A stretch of DNA of 64,000 nt from Alkalihalobacterium alkalinitrilicum (GCF_002019605.1 NZ_KV917368.1:1276997-1340996), one strand, 5' to 3'; shown: positions 8,461 to 18,215, counted from the first letter of the stretch. Notes: generated by a model not told the origin, from the letters alone. Made by a program: numbers and translations.

Positions 8461-8508
8461 GTGAAATTTCCTTCAGTGGAATATTACTGCCAGTTGTAGC
8501 GGGATAAA
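8461..8508 (+). repeat. dispersed structured repeat, copy 2 (internally deleted)
   Basis: Only the two ends of the repeat remain: GTGAAATTTCCTTCAGTGG joined directly to TATTACTGCCAGTTGTAGCG and GGATAAA. The middle (CCCACACGATGTGG block and long stem) is absent. Confidence 0.75.
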
Positions 8509-8553
8509 ATTATGGAGATTTGAAGGGGTGGCAAGAGAAATGGGAAGGAAAAA

Positions 8554-8583
8554 GGAGTACAAATTTATAAGCATTTGTACTCC
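8554..8583 (-). terminator. terminator of the enoyl-CoA hydratase gene
   Basis: GGAGTACAAAT (8554-8564) pairs with ATTTGTACTCC (8573-8583), overlapping the region right after the stop at 8596. Minus-strand flank bases are pyrimidine-rich. Confidence 0.65.
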
Positions 8584-8595
8584 AGAATATCCTGT

Positions 8596-9384
8596 TTATT
8601 TTGGTAAGAAATTTGCTTCGCGCTTTTCAAGAAATGCAGAAATTCCTTCTTTTCCTTCCTGACTGATTGATCGCTCAGTAATGACATTTGATTCAATTGC
8701 CATTTGTGATTCAAGCGTCTCTTGTAAGGAATGGGAGAATAATTTTTTGGTTGCACCAAAGGCATTCACTGGGCCTTTTGCAAGGTTTTCAGCGAGTTCG
8801 ATAACAACGTTCATTAACTGTTCTTCTGAAACGACATCATTAACTATGCCCCACTCACTTGCTTCTTGACCACTTAAGACGCGGTTAGTATACATTAACT
8901 CTAACGCACGCTTCATACCGACGATACGTGGTAAGAAGTAACTACCAGACCCATCTGGTGTTAAACCGACTTTGTTATACGCCATTACAAACTTTGAGTT
9001 GTCTGAAGCATAAGCGAGATCGCATGCACAAGCAAGGCTCATTCCAGCCCCTGCAGCAATACCATTAATAGCACCAATTAACGGTTTGTTCATTCGCGCA
9101 AAATATGAAATCGCTTGGTGCAAGTAAGCGGTAACAATTTTCAAGTGAGAACCAATCTCTTCCCCTTCACTAGCAAAGCTTTTTAAATCTCCACCAACTG
9201 AAAACTTATTACCAGCACCAGTTATGACAACTGCTCGTATTTCTTGATTTTCAGAACAAGCTATAGCCACGTCTAATAATTCTTTTGCCATTTGAAAATC
9301 TAACGCATTTCCTACTTCGGGACGATTTAATGTTACAATCCCTACATTGTTTTCAATTGATAACACGACACTTTGATTATCCAT
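8596..9384 (-). CDS. enoyl-CoA hydratase/isomerase (crotonase family)
   Basis: A cytoplasmic crotonase-fold enzyme of 262 residues acting on acyl-CoA esters. The oxyanion-hole segments GAGNKFSVGGDLKSF and NGIAAGAGMSLACACDLAYA are intact. The second catalytic region reads NKVGLTPDGSGSYFLPRIVG, with aspartate as in PaaG-type isomerases instead of the second glutamate of true hydratases. A CoA isomerase role, perhaps in aromatic or unsaturated acid breakdown, is therefore as likely as hydration. GGGGGATACAT before ATG 9384 sets the start; the open frame begins at 9402. Confidence 0.8.
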   Translation of the reverse strand: MDNQSVVLSIENNVGIVTLNRPEVGNALDFQMAKELLDVAIACSENQEIRAVVITGAGNKFSVGGDLKSFASEGEEIGSHLKIVTAYLHQAISYFARMNKPLIGAINGIAAGAGMSLACACDLAYASDNSKFVMAYNKVGLTPDGSGSYFLPRIVGMKRALELMYTNRVLSGQEASEWGIVNDVVSEEQLMNVVIELAENLAKGPVNAFGATKKLFSHSLQETLESQMAIESNVITERSISQEGKEGISAFLEKREANFLPK

Positions 9385-9834
9385 ATGTATCCCCCTGTAC
9401 AATTTATTTACTTCTTAAGTGTATCAAACTTTCTATATAAAAATAAGAATTTTGTAAATTTATTTTTCGACAAAAGACTACTTTTTTTTTAGAAAACAAA
9501 AAGTATACCCTATTATATGTCTGTGTTCATAATATACAAAATATAAACGATTGATGAGGTGTTGAAATGGCAGCTATTCAATCAAATGCAAATGATTGAT
9601 ATGAAAAATTATATGATACCTATGTAAAAAGATGTAAAAATTCATTTGTTATAATCTTCCTATGGTGAAAACTTGATTTTAACTATTGCAAACTGCTATT
9701 ATAAGTACAATTATTTTTGCTCCGATAACAAAATGAGAAAAAAACTTACATAATAAGTTATTTCCGTATTAAAAAGTGTTAATTGGACAAAAATAGTAAT
9801 ACTACAGTGGAATAACCACTTTGGAGGCATTTAC
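9385..9834 (+). promoter_or_regulatory. intergenic region with cold-shock gene leader
   Basis: No gene of convincing size. A 10-codon open frame with a weak ribosome site (ATG 9567) is probably chance. A promoter candidate is TTGATT (9673-9678) and TATTAT (9697-9702) with 18-base spacing. It would give a leader of about 130 nt before ATG 9835, like the long structured 5' leaders of csp mRNAs. TGGAGG at about 9822-9827 is the ribosome site. Confidence 0.45.
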
Positions 9835-10032
9835 ATGGCACAAGGAAAAGTAAAATGGTTTAATTCAGAAAAAGGTTTTGGCTTTATCGAAGTTGAAGGT
9901 GGCGAAGATGTATTCGTTCACTTTTCAGCCATTCAAGGTGATGGTTTCAAATCACTAGAAGAAGGACAAAGTGTTACGTTTGATATTGAACAAGGCGCAC
10001 GAGGACCACAAGCTGCTAACGTTCAAAAATAA
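9835..10032 (+). CDS. cold-shock protein (CspA/CspB family)
   Basis: A 65-residue single-stranded nucleic-acid-binding OB-fold protein acting as an RNA chaperone. RNP1 (KGFGFIEV) and RNP2 (VFVHFSAI) are intact, and the basic and aromatic surface ([13 protein letters not shown]) is typical. It has full family length, a good ribosome site and its own terminator, so it is a single-gene unit with a long leader. Confidence 0.95.
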   Translation: MAQGKVKWFNSEKGFGFIEVEGGEDVFVHFSAIQGDGFKSLEEGQSVTFDIEQGARGPQAANVQK

Positions 10033-10040
10033 GTTTAACC

Positions 10041-10065
10041 AGGACTCCTTTTGGGGTCCTTTTTT
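10041..10065 (+). terminator. terminator of the cold-shock gene
   Basis: AGGACTCC pairs with GGGGTCCT (one G-T pair) around TTTT, followed by a T-run, nine bases after the stop codon. Confidence 0.9.
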
Positions 10066-10101
10066 CTATGTACTAAGTTCGAAGTTAAATGGTTGAAAAA
10101 A

Positions 10102-10155
10102 AGAGACTAACTCCTTAGTGGTGAAATTGAAATTCTCACTAAGGAAGATAATCTC
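10102..10155 (-). terminator. hairpin downstream of the YjiH-like gene
   Basis: CTCCTTAGTG (about 10111-10120) pairs with CACTAAGGA (about 10137-10145), with outer AGAGACTA/ATCTCT bases extending it. It lies past the stop at 10197 and before the csp terminator on the other strand. On the minus strand it ends in a short T-run. Confidence 0.6.
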
Positions 10156-10196
10156 TAATCATTTCCTCTTTTATTAACGGGTGCTCTTGCTCTGTA

Positions 10197-11579
10197 TTAG
10201 AAAAGTATATGAGCCATTGCTACGATAACAGGAAGTGTAATTAAAGTCCGCTCAATGAAAATTATGGCTAAATCACTAAACTTAACAGGTAATTTCGAAG
10301 CAAGTAATAGCCCACCAACTTCGGACATGTAGATAAGCTGAGTTACGGAAACACACGCTATAACAAAACGTGTGAATTCACTCTCAATACCACTTCCGAT
10401 TACTGCTGGTAAGAACATATCAGCAAACCCAATCACCATCGTTTGAGCAGCTTGAGATGCTTCTGGCACTTGCATCAAGTTTAGTAGCGGTACAAATGGA
10501 GCTCCAAGTATAGCAAAAAACGCTGTATGCTCCGCAATAATTAATGCTAGTGTTCCGAATGCCATTACAACAGGGATAACACCAAACCACATATCAAAGA
10601 CGTTTTTAATACCACCCTTTGCAATCACCGCAAAATGATTGTTACTTGATGTTGCACGCTCAACTGCTTTTTCCATTCCGAGTGCAAAGAGATTTCTCCC
10701 CTTTAACTCTCCTTCTGCAAACCGTTGTTTATTTTCAACATAGTACGTATCAGCTTTCCGAGATAGCGGCGGGATACGTGGCATAATAACAGCAGCTACA
10801 AAACCAGCAAGAACGATCGTTAAATAATACGGGATAAACAAATGCTCTAAACCCATATACGCTAAAATGACGATACTAAACGTTATCGAGACCACTGAAA
10901 ATGTAGTTCCGATAACGGCAGCCTCTCTTTTAGTATAAAATCCTTCCTCGTACTGTTTATTCGTTAATAATACACCAATGGCCCCATCTCCCATCCATGA
11001 CGCAATACAATCAATCGAAGAACGTCCAGGAAGTGTGAATACTGGTCGCATAATTTTATTCAATAATACGCCACAAAACTCTAATAAGCCAAAATTTAAT
11101 AAAAGTGGTAAAAATAGGCCAGCAAATAAAAAGATCGTAAATAACAGCGGTATTAAATCGTATAATAGCAGTCCGCCAGTATATTCAGACCAAATCCATT
11201 CTGGACCTAATTGAAATAACGTAATGACAGCAAATATAAAGCCGAACACCCGGATCACAAACCATGTAGGGTGTACTAAAAACAATGCTTTCATTAGATC
11301 GCTCTTTAACGGTTTTTCTGGCTTAAGTAACGTTATCCACCCTGTGAAAATAGACACCAAAAACAGTATGGCAGTCACTAACCAAGGTAACACTTCAATC
11401 GTTAGTGCCTCAAGTTGCTTTGCTAAAAACGCAACAGGAATAGTAATACCATCTTCAAATTGTAATGGAGTCATAAACAGGAAAATACCAAGTAATGAAG
11501 GTATTATAAAAAGCAAATAACGGTTCATAGATGAATTTTTATTATTTTGTTTTTGCTTTTCCACATCATTGGATGCCAA
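10197..11579 (-). CDS. YjiH-family membrane protein (nucleoside-recognition domain)
   Basis: A polytopic membrane protein of 460 residues with about eleven hydrophobic segments and a nucleoside-recognition (Gate) domain. The signature region WMGDGAIGVLLTNKQYEEG is well preserved. Family members are annotated YjiH; transport substrate unknown. AAGGAGGG six to seven bases upstream supports TTG 11579 over the in-frame ATG 11597, which would overlap the ribosome site itself. It lies just downstream of arginase, 48 bases away. Co-transcription with rocF is possible because I see no terminator between them, which would hint at an arginine or polyamine link. Confidence 0.75.
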   Translation of the reverse strand: MASNDVEKQKQNNKNSSMNRYLLFIIPSLLGIFLFMTPLQFEDGITIPVAFLAKQLEALTIEVLPWLVTAILFLVSIFTGWITLLKPEKPLKSDLMKALFLVHPTWFVIRVFGFIFAVITLFQLGPEWIWSEYTGGLLLYDLIPLLFTIFLFAGLFLPLLLNFGLLEFCGVLLNKIMRPVFTLPGRSSIDCIASWMGDGAIGVLLTNKQYEEGFYTKREAAVIGTTFSVVSITFSIVILAYMGLEHLFIPYYLTIVLAGFVAAVIMPRIPPLSRKADTYYVENKQRFAEGELKGRNLFALGMEKAVERATSSNNHFAVIAKGGIKNVFDMWFGVIPVVMAFGTLALIIAEHTAFFAILGAPFVPLLNLMQVPEASQAAQTMVIGFADMFLPAVIGSGIESEFTRFVIACVSVTQLIYMSEVGGLLLASKLPVKFSDLAIIFIERTLITLPVIVAMAHILF

Positions 11580-11627
11580 TAATAGACCCTCCTTCATGCA
11601 TAAAAATTATTTCAAACTAATATATCA

Positions 11628-12533
11628 TTATAATAGCCTTTTGCCGAGAAGGGAAGTAATTAATGCTACAGCAACATCACCAGTTTTATTTTTAATATCT
11701 AAAATAGGGTTCACCTCGACAAATTCTGCGGAAGTAATGAGGTCTGATTCCGCTAACATTTCTAAAGCAAGATGGCTTTCACGATAAGAAATACCTCCGA
11801 TAACGGGTGTTCCAACACCAGGAGCATCTGTTGGATCAATTCCATCAAGGTCAAGGCTTAAGTGAACTCCGTCTGTTCTTTCAGCTAAATAGGCAATCGT
11901 TTCTTCAATAACTTTTGTCATCCCAAGACGGTCAATTTCATGCATTGTATATACTTTAATTCCGTTTTTCTTGATTAACTCCCTTTCTCCTTCATCAATT
12001 GATCTTGCACCAATAACAACGATATTTTCGGGTTTAATTTTCGGATGATCCCCACCAATTTTCGTAAGTGATGAATGTCCCATTCCTAAATTGACAGCTA
12101 GTGGCATACCATGGATATTTCCAGATGGTGATGTATCAGCTGTATTTAAGTCCACATGAGCATCGTACCATATTACACCAAGGTTTTGAAAGCGCTTACT
12201 TAATCCGGCAATCGAACCAATACTCATACTGTGATCGCCCCCTAATAGAAGTGGAAAGCTTCCTTCTTCTTGTATTTTTTCAACTTCATTTTGAAGCTCT
12301 TCACTTACTCGAATAACTTCATGTAAATTCGTTAAATTTTCAGGTACCGTTTCTTTTACACGTGATCGATCAATTTGTAAATCACCGTAATCTCTTACTT
12401 CGTAACCAATTGCTTCAATTTCTTCAATTAATCCAGCATATCTTAGGGCACTCGGTCCCATATCAACACCACGACGTTTTTGACCTAAATCCATTGGCAC
12501 ACCGATAATAGAAACTTTTTTAAAATTTCTCAT
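11628..12533 (-). CDS. rocF: arginase
   Basis: Hydrolyses L-arginine to ornithine and urea with a binuclear Mn2+ centre. All metal motifs are present: GGDHSMSIG, WYDAHVDLNT and SLDLDGIDPTDAPGVGTP. At 301 residues it is of normal length for Bacillus RocF. GGAGAGGTGG before ATG 12533 decides the start; the open frame runs to 12626 without a ribosome site. Unlike the B. subtilis rocDEF arrangement it is not next to rocD or rocE. No clear -12/-24 promoter was found upstream. Confidence 0.93.
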   Translation of the reverse strand: MRNFKKVSIIGVPMDLGQKRRGVDMGPSALRYAGLIEEIEAIGYEVRDYGDLQIDRSRVKETVPENLTNLHEVIRVSEELQNEVEKIQEEGSFPLLLGGDHSMSIGSIAGLSKRFQNLGVIWYDAHVDLNTADTSPSGNIHGMPLAVNLGMGHSSLTKIGGDHPKIKPENIVVIGARSIDEGERELIKKNGIKVYTMHEIDRLGMTKVIEETIAYLAERTDGVHLSLDLDGIDPTDAPGVGTPVIGGISYRESHLALEMLAESDLITSAEFVEVNPILDIKNKTGDVAVALITSLLGKRLL

Positions 12534-12708
12534 TTTCAACGTCCACCTCTCCATTTTTGTAATAGCACAATCATTTATTCGAAAAATTGCGACTATACTT
12601 TTTCTCTCAAGTTTTAATATACACAAAAGTATGAATATATAATAAACTTTTATATAAACATAATATACACCAATGTATAAATTTTCGCATTAAAAAAATA
12701 AATGGGAA

Positions 12709-12745
12709 AAGGCTGAAACATGAGATACATGTCAGCCTACTTTTT
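12709..12745 (-). terminator. terminator between helicase and arginase
   Basis: AGGCTGA (12710-12716) pairs with TCAGCCT (12732-12738), with inner CATG/CATG pairing. It lies directly after the helicase stop at 12745. On the plus strand the hairpin is followed by a T-run; on the minus strand by TTTTCCCATTTATTTTTT. Confidence 0.7.
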
Positions 12746-14670
12746 TATTCCCATTTTAAGTCAATCGGTAATACTTTTATGATTTCATTGAGATGTGTTG
12801 CTTTTTGAGTTTGGGTCATCCAGATATGAACCGTTCCATGATCTTCACGACTTCTAATTAATCGTCCAAGACCTTGTCGCAAACGAAGTAACATATAAGG
12901 TGTATCAATATCCTTAATAGGATCTTTTACATGTTTTCGTTTCGCTTGAAAAACAGGGTCATGAGGAGGAAACGGTAACGATGAAATAATAACTTGGGTT
13001 AGTGCTTCACCAGGAACGTCTAAACCTTCCCATAAATGATAAGCACAAAGTACTGTTGAAGGATTTTGTTGGAAATACTGAACAGAAACGCTAATTTCTT
13101 GATCACCTTCATAGACGATATCAAAGCTCCATGTTTGTTGATCGGCCCATTTACGGAAACGACTCATTTCTTCAACAGATGTGAATAGCACAAGTGAATG
13201 ACCAGCATTATTTCCTAATGCAGCTCCAATATTCTCCCATTTTATGTGTTCATCTACTTCAATATGTGCGATAAGTTTCATTTGCTCTTCATAATCAAAT
13301 GGTGATGCAACAGTGAATGAAGAATAGTTTGAAATACCAAGACTATTGGCGATATATGAAAAGTCACCATCTTTTGATAATGTAGCTGATGAAAAGATAA
13401 AAGGAATACCTTGTGAAAACACTTCTTTTTTCAAAATTTCTTCGACGAGACGAGGCATAATAACAAACGATGTTTCGAGCTCACTTTCCTCAAGCCAAAA
13501 TATACCTTCTCCCTCTTTTAATAACTTGGTTAAGCCATAGGAGAAAAATTCTAAATACTCTTCAATAATTTTAACGTGATAATCCTCGAGTGTGAATAAT
13601 TCTGAGTCAAAAACAAGTTGTTCTAACAGTTCTTGTACATAATGGTCCATTTTTTGAGCTACATCAAGCATTTCTTTAGAACGAGGGACATCGAGTCGAT
13701 CCGAACCTTCTACGAGAACAGCTGTTTCTCTTAAAATATCAAACCATTCGTCATGTAAAAGTAAAATTTCTTCGATTAATACGAGTGATTCTTCTCGGAC
13801 ATTTTGGTTCATATATGCTGTTAATACAGTATTTAATGTTTCAGAATGAAAGCGATACGTTAATGCTTTTTGTGCAGCGAACTCAAGTAAATGGCCTTCG
13901 TCAAAAACGACACAGCTTGCTTCAGGTAATAATGGAAGCTGCCCTTCTCGCTTTCGTGATTCCTTCGTCCATACATGTTCCATATAAAAGTCGTGTGAAC
14001 AAATAATTAAATCGGTGGACTCTCTGTAATAATTACGATGAAGTGTTTGGCCGCAACGATGACGCCATTCACAAGTTGAACATTGTTGCAAAGGGTCCCA
14101 GGCCACTTGTTCCCATTTATGATTCGGTACCCACGGGAAGTCTTTGCGATCGCCGTACCGTTCAAACAAAGGCATAGAGAAATTCGTATCGTATACAAAG
14201 CTAGGTATTTCCTCATGCACACGTAATAGGTCATCATCTTCAGTTCGATTTGCAAGTGGGTCTAATTTTTTCATACAGACATATTGCTCACGAGCTTTGG
14301 CTAGTCGAACATCGACCTTAAGGCCTAGTGCCTTTTCAAGCTTTTCAATATCCCCACCTTTTTTGACTAGCTGTTCAATAAGCGTTTCATCAGCACAGGA
14401 AATGATCGCAGGTTTTCTCATATAACGCGCATAGCAAATCGCATATAATAAATAGACGAATGTTTTCCCCGTACCTACTCCAGCTTCAGCAAAACTAATA
14501 CTCTTATTTTTAAAAGCTTGTTCAATTTGAAAAGCCATGTAAATTTGTTCATCTCGTAATTCATAACCATGTTCAGGTAAAATATCATAAAAAACGTCAC
14601 CAACATAGTCCCCGAGGCGATCAAAGAAACGATCGTTTTTTGAAACAGTAAATGGAAGCGATTGTGTCAT
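12745..14670 (-). CDS. ypvA: ATP-dependent DNA helicase, DinG/XPD family (YpvA-like)
   Basis: A superfamily 2 helicase of 641 residues, the length I remember for B. subtilis YpvA. Motif I is AEAGVGTGKTF (about residues 61-71). Motif II reads VFDEGHLLE, a DEGH form of DEAH. The C-terminal half carries FIFSSATLS and motif VI RLRQGLGRLIRS. Four cysteines (YVCMKK; CSTCEWRHRCGQ) between motifs I and II fit the XPD/DinG iron-sulfur cluster. It should unwind DNA 5'-3', probably in repair or replication. Single gene with its own terminator. Confidence 0.8.
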   Translation of the reverse strand: MTQSLPFTVSKNDRFFDRLGDYVGDVFYDILPEHGYELRDEQIYMAFQIEQAFKNKSISFAEAGVGTGKTFVYLLYAICYARYMRKPAIISCADETLIEQLVKKGGDIEKLEKALGLKVDVRLAKAREQYVCMKKLDPLANRTEDDDLLRVHEEIPSFVYDTNFSMPLFERYGDRKDFPWVPNHKWEQVAWDPLQQCSTCEWRHRCGQTLHRNYYRESTDLIICSHDFYMEHVWTKESRKREGQLPLLPEASCVVFDEGHLLEFAAQKALTYRFHSETLNTVLTAYMNQNVREESLVLIEEILLLHDEWFDILRETAVLVEGSDRLDVPRSKEMLDVAQKMDHYVQELLEQLVFDSELFTLEDYHVKIIEEYLEFFSYGLTKLLKEGEGIFWLEESELETSFVIMPRLVEEILKKEVFSQGIPFIFSSATLSKDGDFSYIANSLGISNYSSFTVASPFDYEEQMKLIAHIEVDEHIKWENIGAALGNNAGHSLVLFTSVEEMSRFRKWADQQTWSFDIVYEGDQEISVSVQYFQQNPSTVLCAYHLWEGLDVPGEALTQVIISSLPFPPHDPVFQAKRKHVKDPIKDIDTPYMLLRLRQGLGRLIRSREDHGTVHIWMTQTQKATHLNEIIKVLPIDLKWE

Positions 14671-15005
14671 TCTAAATCTCCGTTCTACTCTAAATTAATA
14701 AAGTTATGTATTTCCTTTTACTAAAGTAAGCCACCCTTTATCATACGAAATAATCGTGCGAATGTAAATGAAAAATTTCTTGACCAACATTACAATGTGG
14801 TGGAATTTAGGATTATATTATTGTACAATTTGGAACTTGGTTCACTTTTCATCCATCCATGTGGTAGAGCAATTTTTGTAATAGAATGTAACGAGATATC
14901 CGTAAGTTAAAAGATCCTTGGTGTTCAAAAAAACGCATGTGTTTCCAGTGTGGAAATACATACGTCCTAAACTTGATATTACTAGATTTAAAAATTTTCA
15001 ATCAC
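14671..15005. other. intergenic region between TRAP operon and helicase
   Basis: Holds the helicase promoter region (no clear boxes) and the TRAP operon terminator: GTATGTATTTCCACAC and its partner pair across 14934-14964, followed on the minus strand by TTTTTTT (about 14927-14933). No gene seen. Confidence 0.6.
14927..14964 (-). terminator. terminator of the TRAP operon
   Basis: On the minus strand CGTATGTATTTCCA pairs with TGGAAACACATGCG (minor mismatches) and is followed by seven T, 40 bases beyond the dctM stop. Confidence 0.85.
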
Positions 15006-16274
15006 TTAAAGAAAAAACATCGATAGTTGTGGAATAAACACAATTAATAACAACGTAAATACCATGACTAAGAAAAAAGGTACAATCGCACGTGAGATTT
15101 CTTCAATTGACAATCCCGAAATACCAGATCCAACAAAGAGGTTGACCCCGAGTGGCGGTGTAATAAAACCAATCGCGAGGTTAACTACCATGATAATTCC
15201 AAAATGAATAGGGTCGTAACCTAAATTTACTGCGATCGGTAATAAGATTGGCGTTAAGATAATAATAGCCGCTAATGTATCCATAAAACAACCAACAATA
15301 AGTAATAAGATCGTTATTAATAATATTAGGATAATTGGACTTTCTGAAATCGAAAGCATCGCCTGTGCCACTTGATTAGGGATTTGTTCGATCGTCAACA
15401 AGCGACCAAATGCTGTTGCTGTTCCAACTATGATTAAAATTGTAGCAGTTGTTAAGGCAGCATCAATGAAGACTTTAGGTAAATCTTTAATTTTCAGCTC
15501 ACGATATAATAGAAGGCCAGCAATCAAACCGTAGACGACCGCAATTACAGCGGCTTCTGTTGGGGTAAAAATTCCTCCGTAAATTCCACCTAGAATGATA
15601 ATAGGAATTAATAAAGCCCATTTTGCATCCCATGTAGCTACTAAAAACTTTTTAAATGACGTTTTTTCGCCATTTCCTCTATAGCCCATTTTCCTTGAAT
15701 AGAAATAAGAATACATAATTAGCCCTAAGCCAACTATAACTCCAGGAATAATACCTGCAATAAATAAATTCCCTATGGAAGTACCACCGACGACCCCGTA
15801 AATAACCATCGGGATACTTGGTGGAATGATGACTCCAAGTGAACCAGCTGCAGCAACAACAGCGGTTGCAAACTTTTTATCATAGCCTTGTCTAACCATT
15901 GCTGGTATCATAATCCCACCAATTGCAGCAACAGTTGCAGGGCCTGACCCTGAAATAGCTGCAAAAAACATACATGTAATGATGGTCGCAATTGCAAATC
16001 CACCTGTTTTATTGCCAACGACGGTATTTGCTACTCGGAATAAACGATCTGAAATACCACCTTTTCCCATGATTTCACCAGCTAAAATAAAGAAAGGTAC
16101 GGCCATTAATGGAAATGAGTCAACTGAAGTAACTAACCCTTGCGCTAGAAATTCAAGAGGGATAGAACCTGAGAAGAGAATAGTAACTAGTGTAGCAAGC
16201 CCTAAAGCAATACCAATCGGCACACTTAATAATAGAAATAATGCGAAACTACCAAATAATACAGCTGCTGTCAT
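15006..16274 (-). CDS. dctM: TRAP transporter large permease (DctM)
   Basis: The 12-helix transport subunit of a tripartite ATP-independent periplasmic-type transporter, which uses a Na+ or H+ gradient to import an organic acid. It is 422 residues and hydrophobic throughout, with family motifs PFFILAGEIMGKGGIS, GSGPATVAAIGGIMIPAM, PTEAAVIAVVYG and GFITPPLGVNLFVG. GAGGAGGA upstream of ATG 16274 supports the start. It follows dctQ by 18 bases and is the last gene of the dctP-dctQ-dctM cluster. Confidence 0.92.
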   Translation of the reverse strand: MTAAVLFGSFALFLLLSVPIGIALGLATLVTILFSGSIPLEFLAQGLVTSVDSFPLMAVPFFILAGEIMGKGGISDRLFRVANTVVGNKTGGFAIATIITCMFFAAISGSGPATVAAIGGIMIPAMVRQGYDKKFATAVVAAAGSLGVIIPPSIPMVIYGVVGGTSIGNLFIAGIIPGVIVGLGLIMYSYFYSRKMGYRGNGEKTSFKKFLVATWDAKWALLIPIIILGGIYGGIFTPTEAAVIAVVYGLIAGLLLYRELKIKDLPKVFIDAALTTATILIIVGTATAFGRLLTIEQIPNQVAQAMLSISESPIILILLITILLLIVGCFMDTLAAIIILTPILLPIAVNLGYDPIHFGIIMVVNLAIGFITPPLGVNLFVGSGISGLSIEEISRAIVPFFLVMVFTLLLIVFIPQLSMFFL

Positions 16275-16292
16275 TTTGTGTCCTCCTCCCTC

Positions 16293-16859
16293 TTACCGCT
16301 TCAGTTTGTCATTTTCAATAATTTCAGTCACATCATCATTAGAGAGAATTTTCTCTTTCTCTGTTAGTGGCTCTATTTTTTCAATACCAATTAACATTTT
16401 AACTTGTTTGATAAGTTGTTGGACAATCCGAATAGCTGTTAATCCCATTCCAATGGGTGTAGCCAGATAAACTAATCCCATTGGAATTTGTAGTGCTGGA
16501 GACTTTTGACCCCAAGTTAGTAGTTTTTGAGCGATGTCATATCCATAGAACATCACGAAAATGGCAAATCCTAAGAATAATAAATTAGCCAATATATTTA
16601 ATACAATCTTTGCTCTGTCTTTCAATAGTAGTAGCATTACGTCAACTTTTATATGTCGTTGTTTTTTGACTCCATAACTGATTCCAAGATACACGAGCCA
16701 AATAAAACAATACCTTGCAAGTTCTTCTGACCAGGCTAATGACGACCCCATTATATAACGCATGAAAACTTGCATTGCGATAACAGTAACCATAATAATA
16801 GAAAAAAGAACGAGAAATACTTCTTCTAGATGTTCATCAATCCATTTTAGTGCTTTCAT
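16293..16859 (-). CDS. dctQ: TRAP transporter small permease (DctQ)
   Basis: The four-helix small membrane subunit that partners DctM. It is 188 residues; the typical segment SSLAWSEELARYCFIWLVYL is present near residue 48, and the acidic tail is cytoplasmic. The ribosome site GAGGGG places the start at ATG 16859, although the frame opens at 16877. Between dctQ and dctP there is a gap of about 290 bases with a hairpin that should reduce readthrough, so the binding protein can be made in excess. Confidence 0.85.
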   Translation of the reverse strand: MKALKWIDEHLEEVFLVLFSIIMVTVIAMQVFMRYIMGSSLAWSEELARYCFIWLVYLGISYGVKKQRHIKVDVMLLLLKDRAKIVLNILANLLFLGFAIFVMFYGYDIAQKLLTWGQKSPALQIPMGLVYLATPIGMGLTAIRIVQQLIKQVKMLIGIEKIEPLTEKEKILSNDDVTEIIENDKLKR

Positions 16860-17106
16860 TAATAAAGCCCCTCTCATAAAAAATACATCCTCACTATTTT
16901 GAGAATAAAAGCATACAAAACTATCTACCTAATGCAAAGGTCAATAATGAATAGAGTTCAAAAATCTGAACAAAATAGTAAAGATAAATACTTTTGTTTA
17001 CTTTTATTTTATCTATAGAAAGTTTCACTTCTCATAGATTTAAAGAGTCATACAACACACAACATTTTCTAGATTGGCGCTAGCTCCATGGTTTTATATA
17101 TTGGAT

Positions 17107-17140
17107 AAAGAGACTTGAACGACTTTGTCCAAGTCTCTTT
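17107..17140 (-). terminator. hairpin between dctP and dctQ
   Basis: AAAGAGACTTG (17107-17117) pairs with CAAGTCTCTTT (17130-17140), 11 bp, ten bases after the dctP stop. It is probably a partial terminator that sets the dctP to dctQM ratio. Confidence 0.75.
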
Positions 17141-17150
17141 ATTTTATTAT

Positions 17151-18215
17151 CTACTGTTTTGCAGCTTCAATTGCATCATAAACTTCTTGAACTAACTCTG
17201 CACCGATACGCTCTGCGTACTTATCAAGTACTGGCTGTATTGCTTCAACCATTTCAGCACGAGCTTCAGGTGTAATTTCAGTAAATGTCATTCCTTCTTC
17301 AATTAAGTTCTCAAGGTATTGAGCATTTGCTTCACGATTCAATTGACGTTGATATAAGCCAGCTTCATATGCAGCTTCGCTAACAATCTCTTGGTGTTCA
17401 GCAGTTAACCCGTCAAAGAATGTTTTGCTCATCAGAAATACAAATGGGCTATAGATATGATGAGTGTTAGAAACATGGCCTTGTACTTCATGAAAAGCTT
17501 GTAAATAAATCGTTGCTACAGGGTTTTCTTGTCCATCAACTGTACCTTGTTGAAGAGCAGTAAATAACTCAGTAAATGCCATGGGTGTAGGATTTGCACC
17601 TAATGCACGGAAAGCTTCAAGATGTAATTCATTTTCCATTGTACGAACAGCTAGACCTTTAAAGTCTTCCATTGACGCAACAGCACGTTTACTATTCGTT
17701 AAATCACGGAAACCATTTTCCCAGTATGCTAAACCTACTAGATTTTGGTTTTCAAGTTTACCAAGGAATTTCTGTCCAACTTCACCATCTAATACTGCAT
17801 CGGCTACTTCACTACTAGGAAATAAAAATGGAAAGTCAAATACTGAAAATTCGGAAATAAAGTTTGCGATTGGAGCAGTTGATGGTACGGTAACTTCTTG
17901 CGTTCCTAATTGTAACGCTTCCATCATTGAACGGTCATCACCTAGTTGTCCACTATGATAAGCCTCAACTACAATTGCTCCTTCAGTGCGTTCTTCAACT
18001 AATTCTGCAAATTTTAATAATCCTTTAAATTGTGGATGCTCATCGTTTAACCCAATACCAGCACGGATGATTTTAACTTGTTCAGTAGCTTCAGGTTCAG
18101 ATGCAGCGCTTCCACTATTACCATCTGTTGTTGTATCACTACTTCCACAAGCTGCTAAGACAAATGCCATTGATCCTAATAAAATAGTAGAGAATGTTCT
18201 TTTGAATTTTTTCAT
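17151..18215 (-). CDS. dctP: TRAP transporter solute-binding lipoprotein (DctP)
   Basis: The extracytoplasmic substrate-binding subunit. The N-terminus MKKFKRTFSTILLGSMAFVL then AACGSS is a lipoprotein signal with a lipobox (LAAC), so it is anchored by a lipidated cysteine outside the membrane. The DctP-fold segments include YWENGFRDLTNSKR and GLAVRTMENELH, where the arginine typically binds the substrate carboxylate, then TALQQGTVDGQENP. AGGAGGAACAGAA before ATG 18215 decides the start (354 aa). First gene of the operon; ligand probably a C4-dicarboxylate or sugar acid, not resolvable. Confidence 0.92.
   Translation of the reverse strand: MKKFKRTFSTILLGSMAFVLAACGSSDTTTDGNSGSAASEPEATEQVKIIRAGIGLNDEHPQFKGLLKFAELVEERTEGAIVVEAYHSGQLGDDRSMMEALQLGTQEVTVPSTAPIANFISEFSVFDFPFLFPSSEVADAVLDGEVGQKFLGKLENQNLVGLAYWENGFRDLTNSKRAVASMEDFKGLAVRTMENELHLEAFRALGANPTPMAFTELFTALQQGTVDGQENPVATIYLQAFHEVQGHVSNTHHIYSPFVFLMSKTFFDGLTAEHQEIVSEAAYEAGLYQRQLNREANAQYLENLIEEGMTFTEITPEARAEMVEAIQPVLDKYAERIGAELVQEVYDAIEAAKQ

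Noticed and set aside
9567-9599. Ten-codon peptide gene upstream of the cold-shock gene
   Set aside because: The ribosome site is weak and the product too short to judge; it is left as part of the leader region.
12534-12660. SigL-type (-24/-12) promoter of rocF
   Set aside because: No TGGCAC...TTGCA pattern was found upstream of the arginase start.
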